A DNA stretch of 64,000 nucleotides from Hydrogenophaga sp. GTDB taxonomy: Bacteria; Pseudomonadota; Gammaproteobacteria; Burkholderiales; Burkholderiaceae_C. The stretch covers positions 280,036 to 344,035 of the forward strand of contig NZ_JADMKB010000003.1 in assembly GCF_018780075.1 (NCBI RefSeq), written 5' to 3'. A program made the position numbers and the translations under genes. This document shows, one piece after another, positions 44,296 to 55,200 of the stretch. How positions within the stretch are numbered: position 1 is the stretch's first letter; each line of letters begins with the position of its first letter. The notes beneath the pieces were generated by a model, which was not told the DNA's origin, ran no database searches, and worked only from the letters and a program-made list of their open reading frames with translations.

Positions 44296-44544
44296 ATGAA
44301 AAACGAAAGGTCGGAACCGTCGTACAGACCCATCACGAGCTACCCGCCAGGTGCACTGGTGCGCAGTTCGGACATCTGCCGCGATCCCAGACGCGGCTAT
44401 GCCGGCATCCTGCCGATCGACCGAAGCACCTGGCACCGGTGGGTGAAGTCGGGCAAAGCGCCGGCAGGCCGCTCACTCGCCGGAACCTCCACGCGGGTCT
44501 GGGAGATCGAGGCGGTCCGCAGCCTGGGAACATCTACGTCGTAA
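44296..44544 (+). CDS. AlpA-family/excisionase-like DNA-binding protein
   Basis: An 82-residue helix-turn-helix protein. The DRSTWHRWVKSGKAPAGRSLAG segment is the AlpA/MerR-like recognition pattern, and RVWEIEAVRSL is the usual end. ATG 44296 has AGGAG upstream; a longer frame from 44170 has no meaning. The 3' end overlaps the integrase gene tail-to-tail by 11 bases. AlpA proteins activate integrase expression or promote excision, which matches this position at the element end. Confidence 0.8.
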   Translation: MKNERSEPSYRPITSYPPGALVRSSDICRDPRRGYAGILPIDRSTWHRWVKSGKAPAGRSLAGTSTRVWEIEAVRSLGTSTS

Positions 44545-45742
44545 TTTTGTCGATCCGGTCCGCCAGCCACTGCAAGGCTCTGCGACGCTCTTCAGCGTAT
44601 TCAGCGTGGGTGTAGGCCGCCACGACGGAACTGCGCTCCTGGTGGGCAAGCAGCCTTTCCACCACATCACGGGAGAACCCGTTTTCCCGCAACAAAGTGG
44701 CTGCTGTCCCCCGCATTCCATGCGGTGAAAACTCAGGCACCCCAAAATCCAAACGCTTGATGAAATGGTTGAGCGTGGCGTCCGAGATTGGCTTGCCTTG
44801 CCCTCCCAGGAATCGCATCGGGAACACATATTCGCCATGCCCTGACATCTTCTTCAACTCCTGCAGCAGGTTGACTGTCTGCTCCGACAAGTAGACCCGG
44901 TGCGGGCTACGCATCTTCATGCGCGCGGCGGGAATGTCCCATATGCGTGCCCCCAGGTCGAACTCGCCCCACTTTGCCAGCCGCAATTCGGACTTGCGCA
45001 CCATGGTCAGCATGAGCAACTTGACCCCATAGACGGTCACGGCACTGGCCGTATGCTGCATTCCGACCTTCTTCCAAAAAGCGGCCAGTTCCTTCTCCGA
45101 CAAGTGCCGATGGTGGGTTTTGGGCGGCACCTTGATGACGCCCCGAATCGCCACGGCCGGGTTGCTGTCTACCAGCAGCTTTCGGATCGCGTGGTTGAAG
45201 ATCTGCTGAATCAGTGCCCTGCAGCGATCAGCTGTTGTCGGCACATGCTTGAGCGTCTCCACGATGGTCAGCACGTGCACCGGCTTCACCTCTGCCAAGG
45301 CCGTTTCCCCAATCGTGGGATTGATGTGAGCATCCAGCAGACGGATCGTCTGGCTTCTGTAGCTCTCGGACCGATAGAACAGGGTATCGGCGATCCACTG
45401 CTTGGCGAACGAGGCAAACGTGATGCGTGCACGGTCCTCCGCTTCCCGCTGAGCCGTTGTCTCCCGGGTGTACCGGATCGGGTCTACCCCCTTGGCCACC
45501 AACGCGCGCAACTCTGCATGCTTGTCGCGCGCATCGGCAATGCCGATCTCGGGATATGGGCCGATCGTCAACTTCGGCCGGCTACCGCCGAGCCGGTAGC
45601 TGTAACGCCAAACCTTCGATCCCGTGGCCAGTACCTCGACATAAAGACCCCCACCATCCGTCAGGACGTAGGGTTTGGCCTTGGGTTTGGCCGCGTTGAT
45701 GACCGTCGCACGAAGGGCGTAGTTGACACTGCGAGCTGCCAT
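44534..45742 (-). CDS. int: Tyrosine recombinase (P4-type integrase)
   Basis: A 402-residue integrase. The N-terminal DUF4102-like arm-binding domain (KPYVLTDGGGLYVEVLATGSKVWRY) and a SAM-like core-binding domain (about 115-200) precede the catalytic domain. That domain shows Arg in MVRKSELRLAKW, HGMRGTAATLL (H-x2-R), LLAHQ (His) and the Tyr in VVAAYTHAEY. ATG 45742 has GGAG upstream. It is transcribed away from icd and is the outermost gene of the element, so an attachment site is expected between its start and the icd end. Confidence 0.93.
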   Translation of the reverse strand: MAARSVNYALRATVINAAKPKAKPYVLTDGGGLYVEVLATGSKVWRYSYRLGGSRPKLTIGPYPEIGIADARDKHAELRALVAKGVDPIRYTRETTAQREAEDRARITFASFAKQWIADTLFYRSESYRSQTIRLLDAHINPTIGETALAEVKPVHVLTIVETLKHVPTTADRCRALIQQIFNHAIRKLLVDSNPAVAIRGVIKVPPKTHHRHLSEKELAAFWKKVGMQHTASAVTVYGVKLLMLTMVRKSELRLAKWGEFDLGARIWDIPAARMKMRSPHRVYLSEQTVNLLQELKKMSGHGEYVFPMRFLGGQGKPISDATLNHFIKRLDFGVPEFSPHGMRGTAATLLRENGFSRDVVERLLAHQERSSVVAAYTHAEYAEERRRALQWLADRIDKITT

Positions 45743-45744
45743 GG

Positions 45745-45825
45745 ATGGCTCCATGAAACCGGCGAGAGGTCGCTGGCATGGCTCCATATTCTGCACCATG
45801 GAGCAATTCATGGAGCCGTGGAGCC
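45745..45825. repeat. Cluster of GGAGCCAT-type repeats upstream of the integrase
   Basis: ATGGCTCCAT occurs twice (45745-45754, 45778-45787), and ATGGAGC or GTGGAGCC three times in the opposite sense (45798-45804, 45810-45817, 45818-45825). Five related 7-10 bp motifs in 81 bp is well above chance. They may be integrase arm sites or AlpA-type control sites. The first overlaps the integrase start region. Confidence 0.55.
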
Positions 45826-45860
45826 GCAATGCAGACCAACCCCACGCAACGCCGGGCAAC

Positions 45861-45891
45861 AAAAAAGCCCCGATCCTAGGGGAAACGAGGC
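45861..45891 (-). terminator. Intrinsic terminator downstream of icd
   Basis: On the minus strand GCCTCG...CGGGGC forms an imperfect stem around CCCTA, followed by TTTTTT. It lies about 40-65 bases after the icd stop and before the integrase repeats. A second small hairpin ACCAGG-AACA... (45901-45916) lies closer to the stop codon. Confidence 0.6.
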
Positions 45892-45926
45892 CTTCTTGCG
45901 ACCAGGAACACCTGGTGGAAACGAGA

Positions 45927-47180
<1,254 letters not shown>

Positions 47181-47367
47181 GAGAGCGGGACTCCGGTTGG
47201 AAGAAATGGCAAGAGGCGTGTGAACCTTGCGATGACAGCGTCATCTGAGGATCAGACCGCCAAATTCTAGTGCTCATTTTTTGGCCGCATGACCCTCATT
47301 TCAAGGGAAAACCCGTCTGCTGAATGAAGCACAATGCCCCCAACTCCGTGACCATCACCCGTTCCCC

Positions 47368-47823
47368 ATGAACAGACTGCTCGCCCTTCTCTCCGCCCTG
47401 CTCGTGACCGTGTCGGGGCCAGCGTGGTCCCGTGACGGGCCGCAAACCAACCTGCCGCGCGTGACCCTGACCGCCGGCATGCACCTGATCCAGGCCCAGG
47501 TGGCCGCCACCCCCGAGCAGCGGTCGATCGGGCTGATGTTCCGCCAGGACATGCCCGCCAACGAGGGCATGGTCTTCGTCTTCGAGGAACCCGCCGGGCA
47601 GTGCTTCTGGATGAAGAACACCCTGCTGCCGCTCACCGCGGCCTTTGTGGCCGACGACGGCACCATCGTCAATCTGGCCGACATGAAGCCGCAGACCGAG
47701 GACTCGCACTGTTCGGCCAAGCCCGTGCGCTACGTGCTGGAAATGAACCAGGGCTGGTTCACCAAACGGGGATTGAAAGCGGGCGCCAAGCTCAGCGGGC
47801 CGCTGTTCGAGCCCCGCCGCTGA
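47368..47823 (+). CDS. DUF192-family exported protein
   Basis: A 151-residue protein with a signal peptide ending near GPAWS and the DUF192 fold: VAATPEQRSIGLMFRQDMPANEGMVFVFE, CFWMKNTLLPL and YVLEMNQGWF. The family is widespread; its function is not established. It is divergent from icd and convergent with icd2, with a strong shared terminator at 47841-47879. Confidence 0.85.
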   Translation: MNRLLALLSALLVTVSGPAWSRDGPQTNLPRVTLTAGMHLIQAQVAATPEQRSIGLMFRQDMPANEGMVFVFEEPAGQCFWMKNTLLPLTAAFVADDGTIVNLADMKPQTEDSHCSAKPVRYVLEMNQGWFTKRGLKAGAKLSGPLFEPRR

Positions 47824-47840
47824 CTTCGCGTTCATGAACA

Positions 47841-47879
47841 AAAACAGCCCGGACCGCTGACGCGAATCCGGGCTGTTTT
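47841..47879. terminator. Bidirectional terminator between the DUF192 gene and icd2
   Basis: AAAACAGCCCGGA (47841-47853) pairs perfectly over 13 bp with TCCGGGCTGTTTT (47867-47879) around a 13-base loop. A-runs and T-runs on both sides serve both convergent genes. Confidence 0.9.
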
Positions 47880-47934
47880 CTGTCGGGTGCTCCACCCACT
47901 GGGCTGGGCACCCAGTGGCCGAACCCGTGGCCGA

Positions 47935-50175
47935 TCAGGCCTTGGCCGCAGCTTCCAGCGCTGCGTTCAGCGTCTGGCTGGGGCGCATCACCTTCGCGAG
48001 CTTGTCGAAGTCCGGCTTGTAGTAACCGCCGATGTCCACCGGAGCGCCCTGAACGGCCGCGAGCTCGGCCACGATGGTCTGCTCGTTGTCGGCCAGTTGC
48101 TGGGCCAACGGCGCAAACCGGGCCGCCAGGGCCGCATCGTCGGTCTGCTCCGCCAGGGCCTGGGCCCAGTACAGGGCCAGGTAAAACTGGCTGCCGCGGT
48201 TGTCGAGCTGGCCGGTCTTGGGCGACGGGTTCTTGTTGTTGTCCAGCAGCTGTCCGGTGGCGCTGTCCAGCGTCTTCGCCAGGATCTTGGCCTGGTTGTT
48301 GCTGGTCTTGATGCCGAGGTCTTCGAGCGACACGGCGAGCGCGAGGAATTCACCCAGCGAGTCCCAGCGCAGGTGGTTTTCCTCCACCAGCTGCTGCACG
48401 TGCTTGGGCGCCGAGCCGCCCGCACCGGTTTCGTACATGCCGCCACCGGCCATCAGGGGCACGATGGACAGCATCTTGGCCGAGGTGCCCAGTTCCATGA
48501 TGGGGAACAGGTCGGTCAGGTAGTCGCGCAGGATGTTGCCGGTGGCGCTGATGGTGTCCAGACCGCGGATGACGCGCTCCAGCGTGTAGCGCATGGCACG
48601 CACCTGGCTCATGATCTGGATTTCCAGCCCGGCGGTGTTGTGCTCGTGCAGGTACATCTTGACCTTGGTGATCAGCTGCGCCTCGTGCGGACGGTACTGG
48701 TCCAGCCAGAACACCACGGGCATGCCCGAATTCCGCGCACGGTTCACGGCCAGCTTCACCCAGTCGCGGATGGCGGCGTCCTTGACCTGGCACATGCGCC
48801 AGATGTCGCCTTGCTCCACGTTCTGGCTCAGCAGCACTTCGCCCGTGGCGAGGTCGGTGATGTTGGCCACGCCGTCTTCGGAGATCTCAAAGGTCTTGTC
48901 GTGTGAGCCGTATTCCTCGGCCTGCTGGGCCATCAAGCCGACATTGGGCACCGTGCCCATGGTCTTGGGGTCGAACGCGCCGTGCCACTTGCAGAAGTTG
49001 ATGATCTCCTGGTAGATGCGGGCAAAGGTCGACTCGGGCATCACAGCCTTCACGTCCTTCAGGCGGCCGTCGGCGCCCCACATCTTGCCGCCATTGCGGA
49101 TCATGGCGGGCATCGAGGCGTCCACGATGATGTCGTTGGGCGAATGGAAGTTGGTGATGCCCTTGGCCGAATCCACCATGGCCAGTTCGGGGCGGTGCTC
49201 GTGGCAGGCATGCAGGTCGCGCTTGATCTCGTCCTGCTTGCTTTGCGGCAGCGTGGAGATCTTGTCGTACAGGTTGGCCATGCCGTTGTTCACGTTCACG
49301 CCCAGTTCTTCAAACAGCTTGGCGTGCTTCTCGAACGCTTCCTTGTAGAAGATCTTGACGCAGTGACCGAACACGATCGGGTGCGAGACCTTCATCATGG
49401 TGGCCTTGACGTGCAGCGAGAACATCACGCCGGTCTTGTAGGCGTCTTCGATCTCTTTCTCATAGAACTCCATGAGCGCCTTCTTGCTCATGAACATGCT
49501 GTCGATGACCTCCCGGTCCAGCAGGGACACCTTGGGCTTGAGCACGATGGTCTTGCCACTGGTGGTGATCAGTTCCATCTTGACGTCACGGGCCTTGTCC
49601 AGCGTGATCGACTTTTCACCGTGATAGAAGTCGCCGTGGTGCATGTGCGAAACGTGCGACCGCGAAGCCTGGCTCCAGTCGGCCATGCTGTGCGGGTTCT
49701 TGCGCGCAAACTCTTTCACGGCGCGCGGCGCGCGGCGGTCGGAATTGCCCTCACGCAGCACGGGGTTCACGGCGCTGCCGATGCAGCGGGCATAGCGCGC
49801 GCGAATGGCCTTCTCTTCTTCCGTCTTGGCCACTTCCGGGTAATCGGGCACGGCATAGCCCTTCTCCTGCAATTCCTTGATCGCAGCGATCAGCTGGCCC
49901 TGAGAGGCGCTGATGTTGGGCAGTTTGATGATGTTGGCGCTGGACTGCAGCGTCAGCTTGCCAAGCTCAGCCAGGTAGTCGGGCACCCGCTGCTCCTCGG
50001 TGAGGTAGTCCGGGAACGTGCCCAGGATGCGCGCAGCCACCGAGATGTCACTGGTTTCCACATGGACACCGGCCGGCTCGGTGAACGTGCGAACGATGGG
50101 CAGGAAAGCGCTGGTGGCCAACAGCGGTGCTTCGTCGGTCAGCGTGTAGATGATGGTGGAGGGCTGGGTGCTCAT
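47935..50175 (-). CDS. icd2: Monomeric NADP-dependent isocitrate dehydrogenase
   Basis: A 746-residue enzyme of the monomeric IDH II type, unrelated in size to the dimeric Icd. It begins [27 protein letters not shown] and contains [42 protein letters not shown], and [15 protein letters not shown]. It catalyses the same reaction as the neighbouring icd, with only a DUF192 gene between them. Many betaproteobacteria carry both. The C-terminus EAAAKA is normal. Confidence 0.95.
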   Translation of the reverse strand: MSTQPSTIIYTLTDEAPLLATSAFLPIVRTFTEPAGVHVETSDISVAARILGTFPDYLTEEQRVPDYLAELGKLTLQSSANIIKLPNISASQGQLIAAIKELQEKGYAVPDYPEVAKTEEEKAIRARYARCIGSAVNPVLREGNSDRRAPRAVKEFARKNPHSMADWSQASRSHVSHMHHGDFYHGEKSITLDKARDVKMELITTSGKTIVLKPKVSLLDREVIDSMFMSKKALMEFYEKEIEDAYKTGVMFSLHVKATMMKVSHPIVFGHCVKIFYKEAFEKHAKLFEELGVNVNNGMANLYDKISTLPQSKQDEIKRDLHACHEHRPELAMVDSAKGITNFHSPNDIIVDASMPAMIRNGGKMWGADGRLKDVKAVMPESTFARIYQEIINFCKWHGAFDPKTMGTVPNVGLMAQQAEEYGSHDKTFEISEDGVANITDLATGEVLLSQNVEQGDIWRMCQVKDAAIRDWVKLAVNRARNSGMPVVFWLDQYRPHEAQLITKVKMYLHEHNTAGLEIQIMSQVRAMRYTLERVIRGLDTISATGNILRDYLTDLFPIMELGTSAKMLSIVPLMAGGGMYETGAGGSAPKHVQQLVEENHLRWDSLGEFLALAVSLEDLGIKTSNNQAKILAKTLDSATGQLLDNNKNPSPKTGQLDNRGSQFYLALYWAQALAEQTDDAALAARFAPLAQQLADNEQTIVAELAAVQGAPVDIGGYYKPDFDKLAKVMRPSQTLNAALEAAAKA

Positions 50176-50353
50176 GAGATGGCTCCTGATGTCGTTGTTG
50201 GAATCCCGCTGATCCGCACGAGGATCGGCCGAACCTGAAGATGGTGTGAGATTTTGCTTTCAGTCCTCTGACCTCAAACCTGAAATTTGAATCGTTATCC
50301 CATATAGCGAAAATAACGGGAAAATAGTCCGACTTTTTTTCACCGTCAAAAGA

Positions 50354-50386
50354 AAAGGGCCCGAAGGCATGGCCTTCGAGCCCTTT
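50354..50386 (-). terminator. Terminator downstream of sodB
   Basis: AAAGGGCCCGAAGGC-AT-GGCCTTCGAGCCCTTT is a 15-bp stem with one mismatch, followed on the minus strand by TTCTTTTGA. It lies 20 bases after the sodB stop. Confidence 0.85.
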
Positions 50387-50405
50387 GTGCGACCAGAAAA
50401 TCCGA

Positions 50406-50987
50406 TCAGGCGAAGTTGGCTTCGGCGAAGGACCAGTTGACCAGTTTGTCGAGGAAGGTTTCGACGAACTTGGGACGCATGTTGCGGTAGTCGATGTAGT
50501 AGGCGTGTTCCCACACGTCCACGGTCAGCAGGGCCTTGTCGGCGGTGGTCAGCGGGGTGCCGGCGGCGCCCATGTTGACGATGTCCACCGATCCGTCGGC
50601 CTTCTTCACCAGCCAGGTCCAGCCCGAACCGAAGTTGCCCACGGCGCTCTTGACGAAGGCCTCCTTGAAGGCGGCATAGCTGCCGAACTTGGCGTTGATG
50701 GCCGCGGCCAGTGCGCCGGAAGGCTCGCCGCCGCCATTGGGCTTCATGCAGTTCCAGAAGAAGGTGTGGTTCCAGATCTGGGCCGAGTTGTTGTACACGC
50801 CGCCGCTGGACTTTTTGATGATGGACTCCAGGTCCATGGCTTCAAACTCGGTGCCCTTCTGGAGGTTGTTGAGGTTGACCACATAGGCGTTGTGGTGCTT
50901 GCCGTGGTGAAACTCCAGCGTTTCCTGTGAGTAGTGCGGCGCGAGGGCGTCGATCGCGTAAGGCAGTGCGGGCAGGGTGTGTTCCAT
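50406..50987 (-). CDS. sodB: Superoxide dismutase, iron type
   Basis: A 193-residue dismutase that removes superoxide in the cytoplasm. Metal ligands are in [13 protein letters not shown] (His), NHTFFWNCM (His) and [12 protein letters not shown] (Asp, His). [15 protein letters not shown] and the residues near it favour an Fe-dependent rather than Mn-dependent enzyme. ATG 50987 has AGAGGA upstream; the longer frame upstream is not SOD-like. Confidence 0.94.
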   Translation of the reverse strand: MEHTLPALPYAIDALAPHYSQETLEFHHGKHHNAYVVNLNNLQKGTEFEAMDLESIIKKSSGGVYNNSAQIWNHTFFWNCMKPNGGGEPSGALAAAINAKFGSYAAFKEAFVKSAVGNFGSGWTWLVKKADGSVDIVNMGAAGTPLTTADKALLTVDVWEHAYYIDYRNMRPKFVETFLDKLVNWSFAEANFA

Positions 50988-51114
50988 GTGGGGTCCTCTT
51001 GTATGGAAAGTGAAAAAGGGTCGGTCGGCGAGACGTCCGGCCGAAGGGCGCTGAGGCATTGTAGGCAAGACGGGGCCGGGCTGCAGGCGGCGCGCCGAAG
51101 CCCACGAAGCGGTC

Positions 51115-52479
51115 TCAACGATCGACCGTGACACCCAGTTCACCATCGGCCAACGAGGCACGCAGCGGTTGTCCGGGGCGGGCCTGGCTCTTGCGCGTGA
51201 TGGCCAACCCCTGCGCATCGGTCAAGAACGCATAACCGCGCTCCAGCACCAGCCGCGGATCGAGCAGCGCCAGGGCGGCCCCGCAGTGCTCGATCCGCCG
51301 CGCGTGAACCTCCAGCGCCCGGTGCGCGCTCAAGGGCAGAGACCGCTCCAACACGTCCAGCTCGTGGTTCTGGCGCTGTCGGAACAGCAGCATGGCGCTC
51401 TGCATGCGGTGCTGCGCACCGGCGAGCTGCTGGCGGCTGTAGTGCAAGCGGCCCGAGGGCCTGCCCAGCCGTTGCGCCAACCGGTCCAGGCGCTGGGCGC
51501 GCTGATCGATGGCGCTGTAAACGGCTTCGCCGATGCGCTCCTGAAGGTAGGCCAGTTCGCCAAGCCGGGTCTCACGCGAGGGCGCGCACAGCTCGGCCGC
51601 CGCGGTTGGCGTGGGCGCACGCAGGTCGGCCACGAAATCGGCGAGGGTGAAATCGGTTTCATGGCCGACACCACACACCACCGGCATCGGTGCACGCGCC
51701 AGGGTACGCACCAGCGCCTCGTCGTTGAACGACCAAAGGTCCTCCAGCGATCCACCGCCCCGCACCACCAGCAGCACTTCGCTCTCCCCTTGCGCCTGGT
51801 GGCGTTGGTACGCGGTTTCCAGGGCGCTGCACAGCTCGGCAGGTGCCTGCGCGCCCTGCACCGCGGCGGGAAAGATCAACACCGGGATGTGAGGCACGCG
51901 ACGCCGCAAGGCCGTGACCACGTCCCTGAGCGCTGCGGCCCCGAGTGAAGTGACCACACCAATGCTGCGCGGCTGGGGGGGCAGCGGGCGCTTGCGCGCC
52001 GCGTCGAACAACCCCTCGGCCTCCAGCTTGGCCTTGAGGCGAAGGAATTGTTCGAACAGCGCGCCCTGCCCCGCGGGCTTGAGGCTGTCCACGATCAGCT
52101 GGAGATCACCCCGCGGGCCATACACATCCAGTTTGCCTTGCGCCTCGACAAGCAGGCCATCACGAGGGACGAAATTCAGCTGCTCGGCCGCACGCCGGAA
52201 CATGGCGCACCGCACCTGGCCACTGTCGTCCTTCAGCGAAAAGTAACAATGGCCACTCGCCGCTCGTGAAAAGCCAGAAACCTCGCCGCGCACCGCCACG
52301 GGATTGAATCTCGCCGCCAAGGTGTCTGCAATGGCGCGCATCAGGGGCCCAACCGCCCAGACACGCCGCGTCAATGAAGCCTCTGCGGCCGGAAACGGCT
52401 CAGACACAGGCGTCTCCGGGCTGATTGTGTCCACAGACGGCGCAAACACTGGGGTTGAGGCGTCCAGCACGGCATTCAT
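51115..52479 (-). CDS. xseA: Exodeoxyribonuclease VII large subunit
   Basis: A 454-residue nuclease subunit. An N-terminal OB-fold ([22 protein letters not shown]) is followed by the conserved catalytic core [43 protein letters not shown] and [32 protein letters not shown]. With the small subunit XseB it degrades single-stranded DNA. The first 20 residues are variable, so a slightly later start is possible. It is divergent from exbB. Confidence 0.94.
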   Translation of the reverse strand: MNAVLDASTPVFAPSVDTISPETPVSEPFPAAEASLTRRVWAVGPLMRAIADTLAARFNPVAVRGEVSGFSRAASGHCYFSLKDDSGQVRCAMFRRAAEQLNFVPRDGLLVEAQGKLDVYGPRGDLQLIVDSLKPAGQGALFEQFLRLKAKLEAEGLFDAARKRPLPPQPRSIGVVTSLGAAALRDVVTALRRRVPHIPVLIFPAAVQGAQAPAELCSALETAYQRHQAQGESEVLLVVRGGGSLEDLWSFNDEALVRTLARAPMPVVCGVGHETDFTLADFVADLRAPTPTAAAELCAPSRETRLGELAYLQERIGEAVYSAIDQRAQRLDRLAQRLGRPSGRLHYSRQQLAGAQHRMQSAMLLFRQRQNHELDVLERSLPLSAHRALEVHARRIEHCGAALALLDPRLVLERGYAFLTDAQGLAITRKSQARPGQPLRASLADGELGVTVDR

Positions 52480-52601
52480 CCAAGGCGCGCGAGCAAGCCA
52501 TTGATTTCAAAGGAGTTTGCGCTGCCTGTTTTGTCATCGAAGTGTAGAAGTCCAGTCGGGCTGCGGGACCGGAGCGGGTCGGGTGGGGGTTCTGCACAAA
52601 G

Positions 52602-52610
52602 TTATCCACA
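52602..52610. promoter_or_regulatory. Isolated DnaA box
   Basis: TTATCCACA is a perfect consensus DnaA box in the 281-bp xseA-exbB divergent gap. A single box without dnaA, repeats or AT-rich unwinding DNA is not an origin; it may be a regulatory or titration site. Confidence 0.4.
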
Positions 52611-52706
52611 GAATCTGTGCATGGCGAGGGTCTTCCTGGAACATGCGATTCACCGAGGTAACCGGGCCCGCCGCCGAACGGACAGGGCCGGGGCCTGAGA
52701 CATAAT

Positions 52707-52746
52707 CCCAGCGATTGCACTGGGGCCGCGACAGCGCGGCTTTTTG
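52707..52746 (+). terminator. Terminator-like hairpin in the exbB leader
   Basis: CCCAG...CTGGG (52707-52724) makes a small hairpin, followed directly by GCCGCG-ACAG-CGCGGC (52725-52740) and TTTTT. No plus-strand gene lies upstream, so this is a terminator placed inside the untranslated leader, 15 bases before the exbB start codon. It may attenuate exbB expression or end a short leader RNA. Confidence 0.55.
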
Positions 52747-52760
52747 TCTGGAGCCCTGAT

Positions 52761-53402
52761 TTGTTTTCCATCATACAAGCCGCTGGCTGGCCGATCTGGC
52801 CACTCATTTTCTGTTCCGTGGTCGGCCTGGCCCTCGTCATCGAACGGTTCATCAGTCTCAAAGCCGACAAGATCCTGCCGCCCAAATTGCTGGACGAAGC
52901 GATCATGGTGTCGCGCAACGGCATTCCCGGGCCCGATGTGGTGACCCAGCTGGAACAGAACTCCGCCTTCGGCGAGGTGCTGGCCAGCGGTTTCCGTGCC
53001 CTCAACAGCAACCCCCGCGCCAGCGAGGACGATCTGCGCTCCAGCCTGGAAGGCGCGGGGCGCATGGCGGCCGCCAAACTGCAGCGTTACCTGGGCGCAC
53101 TCGCGACCATCGCCTCGGCCGCGCCGTTGCTCGGTTTGCTGGGCACGGTGATCGGCATGATCGAGATCTTCGGCTCCCAGGGCGGCGACGGTGGCATGGG
53201 CGCGGTGCCCGGCGGCGGCAATCCGGCCCAACTGGCCAACGGCATTTCGATCGCGCTGTACAACACCGCCTTTGGCCTCATGGTGGCCATCCCGGCCTTG
53301 ATCTTCTGGCGCTACTTCCGCGCGCGGGTGGACGACTACCTGCTGGGCATGGAACTGGCCTCCGAGCGCTTTGCGCGCCACCTCGTCACGCTGCGCAAAT
53401 GA
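52761..53402 (+). CDS. exbB: MotA/TolQ/ExbB proton channel family protein
   Basis: A 213-residue inner-membrane protein with three hydrophobic segments. The family core is GALATIASAAPLLGLLGTVIGMIEIF near residue 115 and ISIALYNTAFGLMVAIPALIFWRYF near 160. The start is TTG behind CTGGAG. ExbB and ExbD form the proton-driven motor for TonB, or act as TolQ/R for Tol-Pal. Followed closely by exbD and the lpxK-kdsB genes, so it may serve envelope functions. Confidence 0.9.
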   Translation: MFSIIQAAGWPIWPLIFCSVVGLALVIERFISLKADKILPPKLLDEAIMVSRNGIPGPDVVTQLEQNSAFGEVLASGFRALNSNPRASEDDLRSSLEGAGRMAAAKLQRYLGALATIASAAPLLGLLGTVIGMIEIFGSQGGDGGMGAVPGGGNPAQLANGISIALYNTAFGLMVAIPALIFWRYFRARVDDYLLGMELASERFARHLVTLRK

Positions 53403-53457
53403 TCTGCGCCCATCCGCGCCTGGAGACGACCAACCCGCCCACACCAAGGACGCCAGC

Positions 53458-53895
53458 ATGAATTTCCGCCCGGGCACCCGCGATGAACCCGAGATCAACC
53501 TGATCCCGTTCATCGACATCCTGTTGGTCGTGTTGATCTTTCTGATGCTCACCACGACCTACAGCAAGTTCACCCAGCTGCAGGTGAACCTGCCCGTGGC
53601 CGACGCCCAGGCCCAGCGCAACACGCCCAAGGAAGTGATCGTCTCGGTGAGCAGCGACGGTCGCTATGCGCTCAATCAGGAGGTTCTGGACGGCGCCAGT
53701 GTCGAGGTGCTCACCCGCGCCTTGCAGCAGGCCGCCCAGGACGCGCGCGATGTCGTGATCATCATCAGCGCCGATGCCGCGGCCACCCACCAGTCGGTCA
53801 TCAACGTGATGGACGCCGCACGCCGCGCCGGGTTGGTACAGATCACCTTTGCCACCCAGCAGTCGGGCTCAGCCCCCTCGCGCGGCAAGTCCTGA
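53458..53895 (+). CDS. exbD: ExbD/TolR-family protein
   Basis: A 145-residue protein with one N-terminal membrane helix (about residues 17-37, LIPFIDILLVVLIFLMLTT) carrying the conserved Asp used in proton transfer, and a periplasmic ExbD/TolR domain (VIVSVSSDGRYALN, VVIIISADAAATHQSVINVMDAAR). ATG 53458 gives the family-normal N-terminus FRPGTRDEPEINLIPFIDI-type. It partners the ExbB protein upstream. Confidence 0.92.
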   Translation: MNFRPGTRDEPEINLIPFIDILLVVLIFLMLTTTYSKFTQLQVNLPVADAQAQRNTPKEVIVSVSSDGRYALNQEVLDGASVEVLTRALQQAAQDARDVVIIISADAAATHQSVINVMDAARRAGLVQITFATQQSGSAPSRGKS

Positions 53896-53915
53896 TCCTT
53901 TCCGCCGCCCTCCAC

Positions 53916-55019
53916 ATGAGTCGCGCAGATGCGCAAGCCCGCTGGCACTCGATCTGGGCACGGCGCGGCTGGCAGGCGGCGCTCCTGTGGCCGCTGTCAC
54001 TCGTGTACCGGGCGCTGTCCAGCGGCCGGCGATGGCTCTACAGCCTCGGCATCTTGCGCACGGAGCGGTTGCCCGTGCCGGTCATCGTCGTGGGCAACGT
54101 GGTGGTCGGAGGCGCTGGCAAGACCCCCACGGTGCTGGCCTTGCTTGAACACCTCAAGGCGCGCGGCTGGACACCTGGCGTCGTCTCCCGGGGCCATGGT
54201 CGCCAAGGCCATGAAACAAGGGAGGTGCTGGCCGACACCCCGGCCGCCGAAGGCGGCGATGAGCCCACCCTGATCCGACGTTCCAGCGGCGCTCCGGTGT
54301 TCGTGGCCCGTCAGCGGGTGCTGGCCGCTCGTGCACTGCTGGCGGCACACCCCGAGGTGAATGTGTTGCTCTGCGACGATGGGCTGCAGCACCTCGCGAT
54401 GGGACGTGACATCGCCGTGGCCGTGTTTGACGACCGGCGCACCGGCAATGGCTGGCTGCTTCCCGCTGGCCTGTTGCGCGAACCCTGGCCGCCGAAATCG
54501 GGTCAGTCCTACGGGCCTGACCTGGTGTTGCGCCAGCGGCGCGAGGGCACCGGAGAACCCGGTCCATTGACGCTGCCCGACGGTGTTCCCGCGTACTGGG
54601 CACCCCGGCGACTGGCCGACGAGGCGCTGGGTGCCCATGGTGAACGGTGCGCCTTGACGGCCTTGCAAGGCCAAACCCTGACGGCGGTGGCGGGCATTGC
54701 GCGACCCGAGGTGTTTTTCGAGATGCTGCGTGAACGCGGCTTGACCCTGAACCGCACGGTGGCCCTGCCCGACCACGCCGGGCCAGCGCACTTCCTTGAC
54801 CTGCTGTCCACGTTGACGGGCACCCTGCTCTGCACGGAAAAGGACGCTGTCAAGCTGTTCGCCTTCCTGCCCGACGCGGGCGAACACAGGGCAGTCGCCT
54901 GCTGGGCCGTGCCCCTGCAACTACACCCCGAACCGGCCTTCTTCGACGCGCTCGATCAGCGGCTCGCGGCGCTCCCGCACGCGCGACTATCATCGGCGCA
55001 TGGACACCAAATTGCTTGA
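53916..55019 (+). CDS. lpxK: Tetraacyldisaccharide 4'-kinase
   Basis: A 367-residue lipid A kinase that phosphorylates the 4' position of the disaccharide precursor. The N-terminal hydrophobic patch ([14 protein letters not shown]) precedes the P-loop [39 protein letters not shown] carries the conserved DDG(L/M)QH motif. Its end overlaps the trm112-like gene by 20 bases. Confidence 0.94.
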   Translation: MSRADAQARWHSIWARRGWQAALLWPLSLVYRALSSGRRWLYSLGILRTERLPVPVIVVGNVVVGGAGKTPTVLALLEHLKARGWTPGVVSRGHGRQGHETREVLADTPAAEGGDEPTLIRRSSGAPVFVARQRVLAARALLAAHPEVNVLLCDDGLQHLAMGRDIAVAVFDDRRTGNGWLLPAGLLREPWPPKSGQSYGPDLVLRQRREGTGEPGPLTLPDGVPAYWAPRRLADEALGAHGERCALTALQGQTLTAVAGIARPEVFFEMLRERGLTLNRTVALPDHAGPAHFLDLLSTLTGTLLCTEKDAVKLFAFLPDAGEHRAVACWAVPLQLHPEPAFFDALDQRLAALPHARLSSAHGHQIA

Positions 55020-55200
55020 ACTGCTGGTCTGCCCGGTCACCAAGGGCCCGCTGGTTTTCGACCGTGAGAAACAGGAACTGATCTCGCGCAGCGCACGTCT
55101 GGCCTATCCCTTGCGCGATGGCATTCCCATCCTCCTGGAACACGAAGCGCGCACCCTGACCGACGAGGAGGCTGCGCGCCCCCCCGCACCCGCTGCATGA
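55000..55200 (+). CDS. Trm112/YcaR-family small protein
   Basis: A 66-residue protein of the Trm112 fold. [42 protein letters not shown] is the family pattern. Unlike zinc-binding members, it keeps one Cys in CPVTKG and lacks the second pair. It sits between lpxK and kdsB as ycaR does in many proteobacteria. The function is unknown. Confidence 0.9.
   Translation: MDTKLLELLVCPVTKGPLVFDREKQELISRSARLAYPLRDGIPILLEHEARTLTDEEAARPPAPAA

Noticed and set aside
52602..52610. DnaA box as a sign of a replication origin
   Set aside because: Only one box is present, without dnaA/dnaN, clustered boxes or an AT-rich unwinding stretch.
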